Shown here: piece by piece, positions 13,706 to 28,800 of the stretch
How the letters are laid out: every line of letters starts with the position of its first letter
How positions within the stretch are numbered: position 1 is the first letter of the stretch
Origin: Pedobacter cryoconitis
GTDB taxonomy: Bacteria > Bacteroidota > Bacteroidia > Sphingobacteriales > Sphingobacteriaceae
Assembly: GCF_014207135.1 (NCBI RefSeq)
Contig: NZ_JACHCC010000001.1
Coordinates: 186,001-250,000 of the forward strand
Direction of reading: 5' to 3'
DNA length: 64,000 nt
Position numbers and translations under genes: made by a program
The notes under the pieces: model-generated
What the model saw: the letters and a program-made list of their open reading frames with translations, nothing else
What the model was told of the DNA's origin: nothing
Database searches by the model: none

Positions 13706-13890
13706 ATGTCCAATTTTGATTTGATTGATGTAGTAGAGTTATTAAATAAAGCAAATAATTTAGGGATCAAAATATCTTTAGATGATGAAAAGCTAAAGAT
13801 TAAGATGCATAAGGATCAGGAGATAGATAGTGGTCTTCTGGCCGAACTGAAGCTCAGAAAGGAACATCTTATTTCTTACTTCAAAAAACA
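13706..13890 (+). other. N-terminal TubC-type docking domain
   Basis: Residues 1-62 have the pattern of TubC_N docking domains: a helix (VELLNKANNLGIKISL), a beta-hairpin with alternating hydrophobic and lysine residues, then a second helix ending in a KKH-rich stretch. Such domains bind a short C-terminal peptide of the partner synthetase. The upstream synthetase ends in an acidic tail, and the docking domain is lysine-rich, so charge complementarity is plausible. Pairing itself is inference. Confidence 0.8.
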
Positions 13891-16800
13891 CAGTGCAGCC
13901 ACAGTCACAGAAAATAAAATTCTACCTTTCTCCAGAGATGCGGTAACACATATTCCGCTTTCATCAAGCCAGGAGCGTCTCTGGTTTCTGGATCAGCTGG
14001 AAGGAAGTACTGCTTATCATATTCCTACAGTATTGAGGATGCGCGGTAAACTTGATCGTGGGGCTCTGGAATTTGCTTTACAGGGGGTTGTGAACCGTCA
14101 TGAAGTATTACGTACAGTAATAGTAGGAGAGGATGGTAAAGCTTATCAGCATATTCGGCCTGAGGATCGCTGGAAACTGATAGTTATTGATGATCTGATA
14201 TACAAAAAAGACGCGAATGCACTGCGCAATGGAATCAAAGAATTAACAGATGCGCCATTTGATTTGTCTTCAGATCATATGTTGCGCGCTTACCTGATTG
14301 TCCTTGGAGAAGAAGAATATGTATTATCAGTTGTCATGCACCATATTGCATCGGACGGATGGTCAACGGGTATTATTGTAAAAGAACTGATTGAATTTTA
14401 TAATGCCAGTATAGAACAAAGACCAGTCGAATTACCTCCACTTGAAATACAGTACGCAGATTATGCTGTGTGGCAGCGTGAACAGTTTTCTGTGCCTGTG
14501 CAGCAACAACATCTGGATTACTGGAAAGGAAAACTAGGAGGAGTATCTACTTTATATTTACCTGCTGATTATCAGCGGCCTGCTATACAAAGTTCAAGAG
14601 GAGCCTTGAGTCAATTTACACTGAACCGTTCTCTTTCTGAAAATCTGCAGGTATTAGCACGTCAATATGATGCTACTTTGTTCATGACTTTACTGACTGC
14701 ATTTAAGGTATTGTTATATCGGTATACAGGACAGGATGATATCTGTGTAGGTACACCTACAGCAGGGAGAACACAGCAGGAGGTAGAAGGGCTTGTAGGT
14801 TTTTTTGTAAATACACTGGCTCTGCGCAGTGATCTTGCTAATAACCCTTCTTTCGAAACATTACTGGAACAAGTAAAGGATACCACCCTGAGCGCTTATC
14901 AGCATCAGGACCTGCCACTGGAAAAAATAGTGGATGCAGTAGTCAAAGAGCGTGATCTGAGCCGTAATCCTTTGTTCCAGGTTTCTTTTGCTTTGTTGAA
15001 TATTCCCGAAGCTCCCGATTTGAAATTGCAGGATGTGGTACTTTCGGCCGAACCTCTTGAGCATACAAAAATACAATTTGATTTTACCCTTACTTTAAGG
15101 GAAGGGGCAGATGGCCTTTCGGGTGCCATTGAATATAGTACAGATTTATACCGGGAAGAGACCATCTCCCGTATGATTATGCATTTTGAACAATTGCTTT
15201 TTGCAATTGTTGCGGATCCGACTGCCAGGATTAGTGAGCTACAATTATTGAGTGCGGCAGAGGAAGAACAACTTTTAGTTGCTTTCAATACTACTGAAGC
15301 AAGTCATTTGCATGAGAAAGGAACAACAATACTTGATTTATTTGCAACCAGGGTAAGCCAAACGCCGGATGCCATAGCTATTGTTTTTGAAGATCAGTCA
15401 CTGACTTATAAAGCGCTGGATGAAAAAGCGAATCAGCTGGCGCATTATTTAGCGATTAAAGGAGTGACTCTCGAAACTATGGTTCCGATCTGTCTGAACA
15501 GATCTCTGGAGATGATGGTAGGTATTCTCGGGATTATGAAAGCAGGTGGTGCTTATGTACCCATTGATCCGGAATATCCGGCAAGCAGGATCAGTTACAT
15601 TTTATCTGACACTGCTGCCAGGGTAATTATTACAGATGCTTACAGTAAACCGAAATTACCTCAGCTGGCAGACCATATAGAAGTCATTGTAATAGATACG
15701 GACTGGGATGAGATCGGGGCACATGCGAAAGGAGCACTGAGCACCATGCTGACGGATGAAAACCTGGCTTATGTGATTTATACTTCTGGTTCAACAGGTA
15801 TTCCAAAAGGGGTAATGAATCAGCATAACGGAATTGTGAACAGACTGGAATGGGGACAGGATTATCTCCGGCTGGACAGCAGTGATGTTTTATTGCAAAA
15901 AACGACTTTCTGTTTTGATGTTTCCATATGGGAATTATTTGGCCCACTCATTGCCGGTGCAAGACTTGTATTTGCCAAGCCTGAAGGACAGAAAGATACC
16001 GGATATCTTAAAAATGCTATTGCACAATATGGTATTACCACTATACACTTTGTTCCCCTGATGCTGGATGCATTTCTGGAGAACGCAACTGGATGGGATG
16101 GAAGTACTTTACGCCGCGTGGTATGTAGTGGTGAAGCACTAGGCCCTAACCAGGTAATAGCTTTCCGCAAATGTTTCCCTGATTTACAGTTATATAATTT
16201 TTACGGACCTACGGAGGCGGCTATTGAGGTGAGTTACTGGCAGGCCCCTATGGATACTACTGGGCTGGAAATTGTACCAATAGGTAAACCGGTGACTAAT
16301 GCCAGACTCTATATACTGGATAATCATGGAAACGTAGTGCCGCTGGGTGTGAATGGCGAATTGCATATTGGTGGAATACAGGTGGCGCGTGGTTACCTGA
16401 ACCGCCCTGATCTGACCGCAGAAAAATTTATTACTGACCCGTTCAGTCATCAGCCTGGAGACAGGTTGTATAAAACGGGTGACCTGGCAAGGTGGCTTCC
16501 GGATGGTAGCATAGAGTATCTGGGGCGTATGGATGACCAGGTTAAGATCCGGGGTTATCGTATTGAATTAGGAGAAATTGAAAATGTACTGGAACAGAGT
16601 GAACTGATTAACCAGGCCGTTGTGCTGGCTAAACCAGACGTGTCTGGAAATAAACGCCTGGTGGGTTACGTTGTACCTGCCGGTGATTTTGACAGAGAAG
16701 GCATTATCTTGTTCCTTAAAAACAGATTACCCGAATATATGGTCCCTGCATTATGGGTAGCGCTTGAAGAAATGCCGCTTACGCCTAATGGAAAAACTGA

Positions 16801-19800
16801 TAAGAAAGCATTACCGGAACCTGGCGATGCTGTGATTTCTGCCAGCGCTTATGTTCCGCCGCGTAATGAGATGGAGCAGACATTAACAGCTATCTGGCAG
16901 GATTTACTAGGAGTGTCAAGAGTAGGTATACACGATAATTTCTTTGAATTAGGTGGTGATTCTATTGTTACGATTCAGGTAGTAAGCAGGGCTAAACGTG
17001 CAGGTTATGAATTGCAACCAAAAGATTTATTTATCTATCAGACTGTAGAAAAGTTATCTGCGCTGTTACTGGCAAAGAAAAGCAGTGAGCTTACTGCAGA
17101 ACAGGGCCAGCTTGTTGGTGTGGCGGGCTTATTACCTATACAACAATGGTTTTTTGAAGCTACAGGTCCGAATCCATCTCATTTTAATCAGCAGGTATTA
17201 TTAAACATTGATAAAGACACTGAACCTGCATTGATGGCAGAAGCTATAGCTCAGCTAGTAGCATATCATGATGCCCTTCGCTTTACTTACGTACATGGAC
17301 ATCAGGGCTGGGAACAGACATATGGTACTGCCCAGACTGAACTGGAGATTGTCGATTTGCAGCAAATACCGGTTAAACGGCTGAATGCGGAAATAGAAAG
17401 AAATAGTGACCGGGTACAACGTAGTCTGGATATTGAACGGGGTATACTTTTCCGCGCTGTTTTACTTCAGACCCCTGCCATTGAAACACATAACCGTCTT
17501 TTATTAGTCTGTCACCATTTGGCTATAGACGGTGTGTCATGGCGTATCATACTGGAAGATATGGGACTACTGTTGCAGCATCCTGATCAGCCGGCATCAG
17601 TGGTGCTACGTCATAAAAGTAGTTCTTACCGGCAGTGGCTGGCTGCTCTGGGAAGTTACGGGCAGCGTCGCCGCCTGCTTGATCAGCTGGAACATTGGGA
17701 AAAAACGGTTGTAGAATATTATCCTTTAAGAACAGAAAAAGAGGAAGAAGGAATCGTAACTATTGCAGATACAGTCAGTCATGTGACCAAACTGGACCGA
17801 GTCTTTACCCGCCGGTTATTGCAGGATAGTTCACGTGCTTATCATACAGAAATTAATGATCTGCTGCTTTGTGCACTGGCACTTACTTTAGCTAAATGGA
17901 ATGGTAGTGATAAGGTTTCTATCGGACTGGAAGGGCACGGACGTGAAGATATTTTAAAAGGAATAGATACCAGCCGTACTGTCGGATGGTTTACAAGCTT
18001 GTATCCGGTATTACTGGAAGTAAAAGAAGGTCAGGACACGGGTGCATTGATAAAATCTGTAAAAGAACAGCTGAGACAGGTTCCTGATAAAGGTATCGGT
18101 TATGGTGTGTTGAAATATATCAACAAAATCCCTTCTCTGCAGGGATCAGAGCTCTGGGATATTATTTTTAATTACCTGGGACAGGTAGATCATGCAACTG
18201 ATGAGGATAGCACAGCTGAAAAATCAGGTGCGGCTATTCATGAAGATTATCCGGTACGGGAGAATTTATCTGTAAACAGTATTGTTCAGGGAGGTTCGCT
18301 GGTTATGACCTGGACCTATAGTAATAAACATTTTACTTCAAAAGGAATAACAGAACTGGCGGATTTATATCTGTCGAACCTGGAAACGCTGATAGATCAT
18401 TGTAGCAACCGGACAGCTGTTTGTCTGACACCATCAGATTATAAACTGAATCATTTCGTGTCTGGTGCAGAGCTGGATAAGTTCATGGATGAAAACTTTA
18501 ATGGTTCTCCACGCCGGACACAGGTGGAAAGTATGTACCGTCTGAGTGGTTTACAAGAGGGAATGTTATTCCACAGTATATACGATGGGCAGGCAGGGGC
18601 TTATGTAGAACAGTTTACAGGTGAATTAACAGATCTGGATGTACCTGCATTTCTCCAGAGCTGGGAATATCTGCTCCAGCATCACAGCATTCTGAGAAGT
18701 GGGTTTTATTATGATGTCTTTGCCGTTCCGGTACAGTGTGTCTATCGTGAGGTAGAGTTACCTGTTACGATGCTTGATTACCGCCATTTGAATGAAGCCA
18801 GGCAGGCTGAGGCTATCAGTGAGTTTGAAGCTAAAGCTAAACTGGAAGGATTTGATTTTACAGTAGCTCCGCTGATGCGTATTACGCTTACACGTCTGTC
18901 GGCTAACCGTTATCGTTTGCTTTGGAGTTTTCATCATATGTTACTCGATGGCTGGTCTACTCCGGTATTGCTGGAAAAATTATTATTAACCTATGAGGCT
19001 ATTGTAGCTGGTCATCCGGTACCAGTAATAGCCAAAGATAATTACGAAGATTATATCCGTTATACAGAAAGGAGAGATAAGGAAGAAGAAGAATTATACT
19101 GGCGCGGTTATCTGAAAGGAATCAGTGAAGGATGTTTACTTCCTTTTGTCAATACTACTGCCGACCGTAATAAAGGCGTTGGTTTATACCGCCAGTTCCC
19201 TTTGCGGGTAAATGCAGTGCTTTCTGCACAGCTTTCCCGTTTTGCACAAAGACATCGCGTGACTGTAAATACATTGATGCAAGGTGTCTGGGCATATCTT
19301 TTATCCCGTTATACAGGACGTCCGGATGTGGTTTACGGGGTTACCGTTTCAGGTCGCCCTGAAGATCTTCCTGGTGTGGAGCGTGCGATTGGTATGTATA
19401 TCAATACTTTACCTTTATATACCGCTGTAGATGGTACAGCGGGGATTGTACAATGGTTACAGGAATTGCAGATGAGCCAGCTTCAGAGCAGGGAATATCA
19501 GCATACTCCTTTAAATATTACCCAGCGGTGGGCGACAGTAGAAGGCGATCTTTTTGATAGTCTGCTGGTCTTTGAAAATTATCCTGTCAGTAAAGTATTG
19601 TCCGGCCCGACAGAGAATCTTCAGCTGGAAAATGCAGTAATGCGTGAACAGACTAATTATCCGCTTAGTCTGATAGTTTCTGCTGGAGAAGAGATTGGTG
19701 TACTTTTTAGTTATAACAGTAGTTTACTGGATGAAACGTATGTGGCTGCTATTGCTGCTCATCTGGAACAGGTACTACAAGAATTACTAGCTCATGAAAC

Positions 19801-22800
19801 AGGTAAACTGGCAGATATTGAATTGCTGACAGCTTCGGAAAAGGAACAGTTACTGGAAGTCTTTAATCATACTGAGACTGTTTATCCACATGAAGAAACT
19901 GCGGTGAGTCTTTTTGAAGTCCAGGTTTCTCATCATCCTTTAGCACCAGCTATTGTTTTTGAGGATAAGGTTTATACTTATCAGGAACTCGATGAACGGT
20001 CTAATCAGCTGGGGCGTTACCTGCGCAGCAAAGGAGTGACGACCGATACCCTGGTTCCGGTTTGTCTGGAACGTTCGGCAGAAATGGCGGTAGCGATCCT
20101 TGGGATTATGAAAGCAGGAGGAGCTTATGTTCCGGTTGACCCGGGATATCCTGAAGACAGGATTAGTTTTATGCTTGAAGATACCCAGGCAACAGTAGTG
20201 GTGACTACACAGGAATTGAAAGATAGTATTGCTGCTTTTGCAGCTGTAGATACTGTACTGCTGGATACCGACTGGAAGGTGATTGAAAAATGGGAGATAA
20301 CAGCACCGTTAAAGCCTGCGGTACCTGGTGATCTGGCGTATGTGATTTATACCTCAGGTTCTACAGGCAAACCTAAAGGGGTGATGATCGAACATGCAGG
20401 TATGCTAAACCATTTGTATGCGAAGATCAATGATTTACAGTTAAGTGCAGAATCGGTGGTTGCCTTTACTGCTTCCTATACTTTTGATATTTCGGTATGG
20501 CAATTGTTTTCGGCCTTGCTTTGTGGTGGAAAGACGGTGATCTATTCTTCCGGACAGATCCTGGAGCCATCTTCACTGATGGCTGCTGTGGAAGCAGACG
20601 GGATTACGATCCTGGAGCTGGTACCTTCTTATCTGAATGCTGTTTTACAGGAAAATATAGCGGTATCCTTGCAGGCTTTACGTTATCTGTTGGTGACAGG
20701 AGAAGCGGTAAGTCAGCCGCTACTGGCCCAGTGGTTTGGCCATGCCAGTTACGGAAGTATTCCGGTGGTGAATGCTTATGGACCGACTGAGGCTTCAGAT
20801 GATATTTGTCATTATATCATGCATCAGACCCCATCTCGGATCAATGTACCTATCGGATATCCGGTTCAGAATATGCGTATTTATGTGTTGTCTGCCGGAG
20901 ATCAGTTATGTCCTGTAGGCGTTCCGGGAGAGATTTGTGTTTCTGGAATTGGTGTGGCGCGTGGTTATCTGAACCGAGCCGAGCTGAGTGCTTCCCGTTT
21001 TGTACTTTGTCCATTTGAACAGGATGGCAAACGGATGTACCGGACGGGGGATCTGGGGCGCTGGTTACCAGATGGCACGATAGAATATTTAGGTCGTATC
21101 GATGACCAGGTGAAGATCCGTGGTTTCCGGATCGAACTGGGTGAGATAGAGACTATTTTACAGCAGGCTGCAGGTGTTTTGCAGGCAGCTGTTGTGGTTA
21201 AAACAGATGAGAGCGGGAATAAACGCCTGGTTGCCTATGTGGTTAGTGAAGGAGAGTTTGAGCGGGAACAGACCGTCAGCTGGCTGAAGAACCGTTTACC
21301 AGAGTATATGGTTCCTGGTTTGTTTGTTTCCCTGTCCGCATTACCACTGACCGGTAACGGGAAGATTGACCGAAAAGGTTTACCTGATCCTGATATGGAC
21401 AGTTTGCAGAGCCATAGTTATGTTGCTCCGCGTAATGCAGAGGAAAGTTTACTGGCTAAGATCTGGGAAGAGTTATTGCATGTTTCCCAGGTGGGTATTT
21501 ATGATAATTTCTTTGAACTGGGAGGTGATTCAATTATCACGATTCAGGTGGTGAGCCGTGCCCGCCGTGCGGGCTTTAGTCTTCATCCACGGGACTTGTT
21601 TGTCCATCAGACCATTGCAGGGCTTTCTGCATGTTTGTCGGTTGAAGGGGCTGGGGCAGCCGCTGGTGAACAGGGCTTGCTGGAAGGGATCAGTGGTTTA
21701 TTACCAATCCAGCAGCATTACCTGGAATCGGGTAGCAAGACACTTTCTCATTATAACCAGGGTGTTTTCCTGAGTATCGCTAAAAGTGTGGATAGGGATG
21801 TTTTAGGGGGAGCGATCGCTCAGCTGGTTAGTGCCCATGATGCTTTACGTTTTACTTATCAGCAGGGTGCTGATGGCTGGGAACAGCATTATGGCGATAC
21901 TGCAGTAGCACTGGAGATCAGTGATTTGCGCGAGGTATTGCCATCGGAACTGTCATCCGCCCTTGAAACCCATAATGACCGTTATCAGGGAAGTCTGGAT
22001 CTGACAGGTGGAATTGTATTCCGTGCGGTACTGATCCTGACCCCAGAAGCTGAACAGGCTAACCGCTTGTTACTGGTGGTTCATCATTTGGCCGTGGATG
22101 GCGTTTCCTGGCGTATTTTACTGGAAGAGCTGGAACAGTTACTGAACGGGGTTCCACTTCCTCCGGTTAAAACAGCCTCATATCGTCAGTGGCATCAGTC
22201 ATTGGTGGACTATGGATCAAAATCCCATGTACAGGGGCAACTGGGTTACTGGAAGAAAGCTGTAGGCCAGCCTTCACCTTTACGCCGTGTTCAGGAGTGG
22301 TCAGGGACATTGAGCAGTGAGGATATGCATCAGTATAGTGCAGCACTGGATGCAGCCCGTACCCGTGAGTTGTTACAGGATGTTCCGCGAGCTTACCATA
22401 CCGTGATCAATGATCTGTTGTTATCCGCTCTGGCTTTGACATTGTCAAGCTGGAATGGTTCAGCTCGTGTCGTGATCGGACTGGAAGGTCATGGCCGGGA
22501 GGATCTGATCGGTGGAATTGACATCAGTCGAACGGTAGGCTGGTTTACCAGTTTATACCCTGTGGTGCTGGAAGTTGAATCAGGCAAGGATACCGGTGCT
22601 CAGTTGAAGGATCTGAAAGAACAATTGCATCAGGTACCTGATAAGGGACTGGGTTATGGGGTCTTGAAATACCTGGATAAAGCTGCAGCCTTACAGGTTT
22701 CTGACCCTTGGGAAGTAGAGTTTAACTACCTGGGACAGTTGGATAATCTGGTGAGTGATTCAAAAGATACTGTATTATCCGGAGCGGCAGAGTCCTCAGG

Positions 22801-25800
22801 CCGTTCAGTTGGAGAAGGACATCCGGTGAGAGAGTTGTTATCGATCAACAGTTTGATCCAGGGCGGCACTTTACAGTTGACCTGGAGCTATAGCAGTCGT
22901 CATTTTACAGTGGAAGCGATTGCAGGTCTGGCTTCGGTTTATCTGGTGGAGCTTGAAAAGCTGATAGCGCATTGTGTGGAGGTGGAGACCCCTGTATTTA
23001 CACCATCGGATTATAACCTGGGTGAGGAGATCAGCAATGAAGAACTGGATGTTTTCCTGGATGCTGAATACAACGGAGCGGTAAGAAGGACACAGCTGGA
23101 AAGTATGTCGCGATTGAGTGGTTTACAGGAAGGAATGCTGTTCCATAGTTTATATGATGATCAGGCAGGTGCCTACAGCAAACAATTTTCATGTGAACTT
23201 GTCGCACCTGATGTAGACGCTTATCTGAACAGCTGGAATTATTTATTAAAGCGTCACAGTATCCTGCGCAGCGGATTCTACCATGACGTATTTAAAATAC
23301 CGGTACAATGTGTTTATCGTGAGGTGAAAATACCGGTAACAATATTAGATTATCGTGGATTAACCAAAGAAGAACAAAAAGAGCAAATCCGTATTTACGA
23401 AGAAGCAGATAGTAAAAAAGGTTTTGATTTTACGGCTGCCCCACTGATGCGTATCTGTCTGATACAACTGGATAACGAACGTTATTATATGTTGTGGAGT
23501 CATCATCATATTTTGCTGGATGGTTGGTCTATGCCAGTTTTAATGGAAGAATTGCTGGTTACCTATGAACAGCTGATTAGTGGAAAACCATATCCGGTAC
23601 TTATAGAAGATCGTTATGAGGATTACATCCGTTATATAGAAAGACAGAATAAGGGAGAGGCCTCAGCTTACTGGAGCAAATATCTGGATGGACTGGAAGA
23701 GGCCAGTTTACTGCCTTTCATCAGCGCTGCATCAGACCGTACAAAAGGACAGGTAGATTATGCTGACGAAATAATTCGTTTTGACGCAGCCTTTATGACA
23801 CGTTTATCAGGTTATGTACAGCAAAATCGTATTACAGTAAATACGTTGATGCAGGGTGTGTGGTCTTATTTGTTATCCTGTTATACGGGACGCCAGGATG
23901 TAGCATTCGGCATCGTCGTATCTGGTCGTCCGGAGAATTTACCAGGTATAGAAAATGCGGTAGGTATGTATATTAATACTTTGCCATTGCATGGGAAAAT
24001 TAATAACTCTGGAGATATCAAAACGGGATTACAGCAGATTCAGCTGGATCAGTTACAAAGCAGGGATTATCAATATACCGGTTTAAATGAAATACAGCGT
24101 CTTTCGGGTATAGGCAGTGAGCTGTTTGATACCTTGATGGTATTTGAGAATTATCCGGTTAGTGAAACACTCGAAGCGCAGCCATGGAAATTACAGGTGG
24201 AAAATGTACAGGCAGAAGAACATAGTAATTATCCGTTAACAATTATTATTGTTGCAGGTGAGCAGATCGCTATCAATTTCAATTATAGCAGTTTACTTGG
24301 AAAGGATTATGTAAAAATGATATCAGGCCATTTTGGTTTGGTACTTGAACAGGTTATTTCATCCATTCCGTCGAAATTCGGAGAAATAGAGCTGTTATCA
24401 GCAGCTGAGCGCCATCAGTTACTGAATGTCTTTAATGATACAATTACCTCTTACCCTGATGAACAAACAATTATCGGAGCCTTCAGGGAGCAAGTAATCC
24501 TTAACCCTGAGGACACGGCTATTGTATATGAATCAGTTTCTTTAAGTTACCGTGAACTGGATGAACGTTCAGAGCAATTGGCCTTTGAGTTGATTAGCAG
24601 GGGTGTGAAACCAGAATCGCTGGTACCTGTGGGTATGAAACGTAGTCTGGATATGATGATTGGTATCCTGGCGATCTTAAAAGCAGGGGCTGCTTATGTA
24701 CCCATAGATCCGGATTACCCATTGGAACGTATTGCGTTTATGCTGGAAGATACTGCCGGAAAAGTGGCCTTGACCAAGTTTGAATGGGTGTCCCTGTTTA
24801 AGGGTCTGGCTCCTGATCTGGAATTGATTAATCTGGATCAGCTCGAATTATCTCCTGTTGATCACTTATTACCGGTTTCAGCAATTACTCCTGACAGCCC
24901 TGCTTATGTAATTTATACTTCAGGTTCTACCGGTCAGCCTAAAGGAGTAGTGGTTACCCATCGCAACGTGGTGAGTCTGGTAAAAGAAGTAAGTTACGTG
25001 GCACTAGGTAAGGAAGATGTATTGCTATCTACGGGATCTCCATCTTTTGATGCAACCACTTTTGAGTATTGGGGTATGCTATTGAACGGTGGGCGCCTGA
25101 TTCTTTGTGCTGATGATAAATTGCTTGACAGCAGTCAGCTGAAAGGGGAGATCCGTTCACATGGGGTAACAAAAATGTGGTTTACCTCGAGCTGGTTCAA
25201 TCAGCTGATAGATACTGATATTACGGTGTTTGAAGGGTTACAGGTTATACTGGCCGGTGGAGAAAAACTATCGGATGAACATGTAGGCAGAATCAGGAAA
25301 ACTTATCCGGAAATAGAAATCATCAACGGATACGGACCAACTGAAAATACGACATTCTCTCTTACTTTTTCAATTGATGATAGTGGACTTATCCCAATCG
25401 GACGTCCACTGGATAACCGTACAGCTTATGTACTGGATGCCCAGTTGAGATTGTTACCGGTTGGTGTTCCAGGTGAAATTTATCTTGGGGGAGCAGGTTT
25501 GTCGTTGGGTTATCTGAACCGTCCCGATCTTACCGCGGAGCGCTTTATCAATCATCCTTTCAAACCGGATGAGAAGATATATAAAACGGGTGATATTGGT
25601 CGCTGGCTTCCGGATGGCAATATTGAGTACCTGGGCCGTATGGATGATCAGGTGAAAATCCGTGGTTACCGTATTGAACTGGGAGAAATAGAAAATGTAT
25701 TACAGAAAAGTCCGTTGGTGCGCCAGGCTGTTGTGATGGCCAGAGCAAATGCTTATGGAAGTAAACAGCTGGTGGGTTATATCGTGCCTGCCGATGCATT

Positions 25801-28800
25801 TGACAGAGAGGGTATCGTTGCTTATCTGAAGGGACATCTTCCTGAATATATGATACCAGTTCTTTGGATGTCACTGGATACTTTACCCTTAACCAAAAAT
25901 GGAAAAGTAAATAAGAAGGCGTTGCCTGAAGTAGAGGCAGGTGCTTTACAAACAAATAGCTACGAAGCACCACGTAATAGTACTGAACAGGCACTTGTAG
26001 AAATATGGCAGGAGCTTCTGCGCATAGAAAAGGTTGGAATACACGATAATTTCTTTGAACTGGGTGGAGATTCCATTATTACAATACAAGCGGTAAGCCG
26101 TGCTAAAAGAGCTGGTTTCCAGTTTCAGCCCAAAGATTTATTTGTATATCAGACGATTGCAAAACTGACAATCTTATTAAATGAAAGAAAAAATGCAGTG
26201 TCTTACGCTGAAGAAGGATTTCTAACCGGTGAAAGTGGTTTATTGCCTATACAACAGTGGTTTTTTGATATGGGAACACCATCCGTATCACACTTTAATC
26301 AGCATTTACTATTAACGGTTCCAAAGAACATAGCTTCATCTGTAATCTCTGATGCTATTCTTCAGCTGGTGAATTATCATGATGCTTTGCGCTTTACTTA
26401 CGCAAAAAAGGCAGATGGAAACTGGGAACAGCATTATGGAAATCACAAAGGTGAACTGGAAATAGTGAATCTGAAGGATATCCAGATAACAAATCTGGCT
26501 GCTGCTGTGAAAGATTATGGTCAAAGCAAGCAAAGTAGTCTGGATATTGAGCAGGGGATTATATTCCGTGCTGTATTATTCCTGACGCCAACTGAAGAAC
26601 AGGAAAATCGTTTGTTGCTCCTGGTTCATCATCTTGCAGTAGATGGTGTTTCGTGGCGCATTCTGCTGGAAGATCTGAGTTTGCTGATCAAACAACCCGG
26701 ACAACCTGTTTTGACGGTTCTTGGCAGCAAGACTGCTTCCTACAGACAATGGTATAATGCACTGAAACAATATGGACAGCAATATGCAGTACGTAATCAA
26801 CAGACATACTGGACAGATGTTGTAAAACACTATATACCATTACCGACAGATCATGTTTATACCGAACGTCTGGCACTTACGGATACCGGGACAAAGGTAG
26901 CTAAACTGAATAGCCGCGATACGCAACGGTTATTACAGGAAGTTCCAAAGGCATATCATACAGAAATTAATGATGTACTGTTATGTGCACTGGCAATGGC
27001 TTTATCAGAATGGAGTGGTATTCATTTTATCTCTGTTGGACTGGAAGGTCATGGACGGGAAGATATGATGCCGGGGCTAGATACCAGTCGTACTGTTGGC
27101 TGGTTTACTAACCTTTATCCTGTTTCGCTCGAAATACAGGAAGGTAAAGACAGTGGTTATCAACTGAAATCAATTAAAGAACAATTGAGAAAAATACCTG
27201 AAAAGGGTATGAGTTATGGTATACTGAAATATCTGGACAAGTTAGATACCCTGCAAAAGGAAGATCCCTGGAATGTAGTGTTCAACTATCTGGGACAACT
27301 GGATAATATGGTCAGCCAGTCAAGCGAACTAGGAATGGCTACCGAGCAGGCAGGTAATAGTTTAGCTGAAGATTATCCGATTTCTGACAAGTTATCTGTG
27401 AATACAATGATACAGGGTGGGGAATTGTTCCTCGACTGGAGCTACAGCAGTAAACATTACGAGGCTGATAGTATCGAAAGACTATGCGGTTTGTATATGG
27501 AACATCTGCAGAATCTGATTGAACATTGCGCTGCACAGGAGCAGGTATCGTTTACACCATCTGATTATGGATTAAATGATCTGGTTACAGTAGCAGAACT
27601 GGACAGGTTCCTGGATGAAGATTATCTTGGAAAACCAAGAAGAGCTCAGATTGAAAGTATCTACCGGCTGGGAGGATTACAGGAAGGCATGTTATTCCAT
27701 GACCTGTATAATGAGAAGGGAGCTTTTACAGAACAACTTTCCTGTGACCTGATGTCATTACAAACAGCTGCGTTTATTCAAAGCTGGGAGTCACTGGTTG
27801 AGCAGCATAGTATTCTGAGGACTGGCTTTAATCATGATGTATTCTCTTTACCTGTGCAATGTGTATATAAAGAGGTTTCATTACCGGTAACCTTACTGGA
27901 TTACCGTAATATGAGTTCCGATGAACAGGAAGAGGCCATCCGGGAGTATGAACAAACTGACCGTCGTAAAGGATTTAATCTGGAAAGCGCACCCTTGATA
28001 CGGATCTGCCTGATACAGCTTTCGGATGATAAATATCGGTTGATCTGGAGTTTCCATCATATATTACTTGATGGCTGGTCAATCCCTGTCTTGTTAGGTG
28101 AGCTGCTTTCTAATTATGAATTGCTGGAAACGGGTAAAGCACTAACGCAACAGCCTGTAGATCGTTATGAAGATTATATCCGCTATATCGAGAAAAAAGA
28201 TAAGGAACATACTGCCGGCTACTGGCGTAATTATCTGGCTCAGGTAGAGGAAGGTTGTCTTTTACCTTTTGTGGGGGCAACGGTCGACCGGACAAGAGGT
28301 ATTGGTATGAAAGAGGGTATCATGGAGCTTGATGCTGTGACGACTGACCGGATTAATAATTATGCAAAACAAAACCACCTTACAGTTAACTCTGTAATGC
28401 AGGGCGTATGGGCATATTTATTATACAGATATACTGGTCGTCAGGATGTGATTTATGGTGTTACGGTATCTGGCCGCCCTGAAGATTTACCAGGTATTGA
28501 AGCAAAAGTAGGGTTGTTTATCAATACACTTCCATTGTATATCAGGCTAGACCATTCGGATGACATAACTCAATGGTTCCAGACCCTGCAACAGGGGCAG
28601 CTGGAAAACAGGGAATATCAATATACTACCTTGAATGATATTCAACGCTGGACAAACATAAAAGGGGATCTTTTTGATACCTCCATCGTTTTTCAGAATT
28701 ACCCGATCAGTGAATCGGATATGCAGAAAGGTGTGGCCCTGGAAGTAAGTGATGTAGTTGTGCATCCGCAGACGAATTATCCTTTAACTATCAATGTAAT

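Noticed and set aside
25560..25994. Minus-strand open frame of 144 codons inside the second synthetase gene
   Set aside because: Antisense to conserved A-domain and linker codons; low-complexity composition and no domain.
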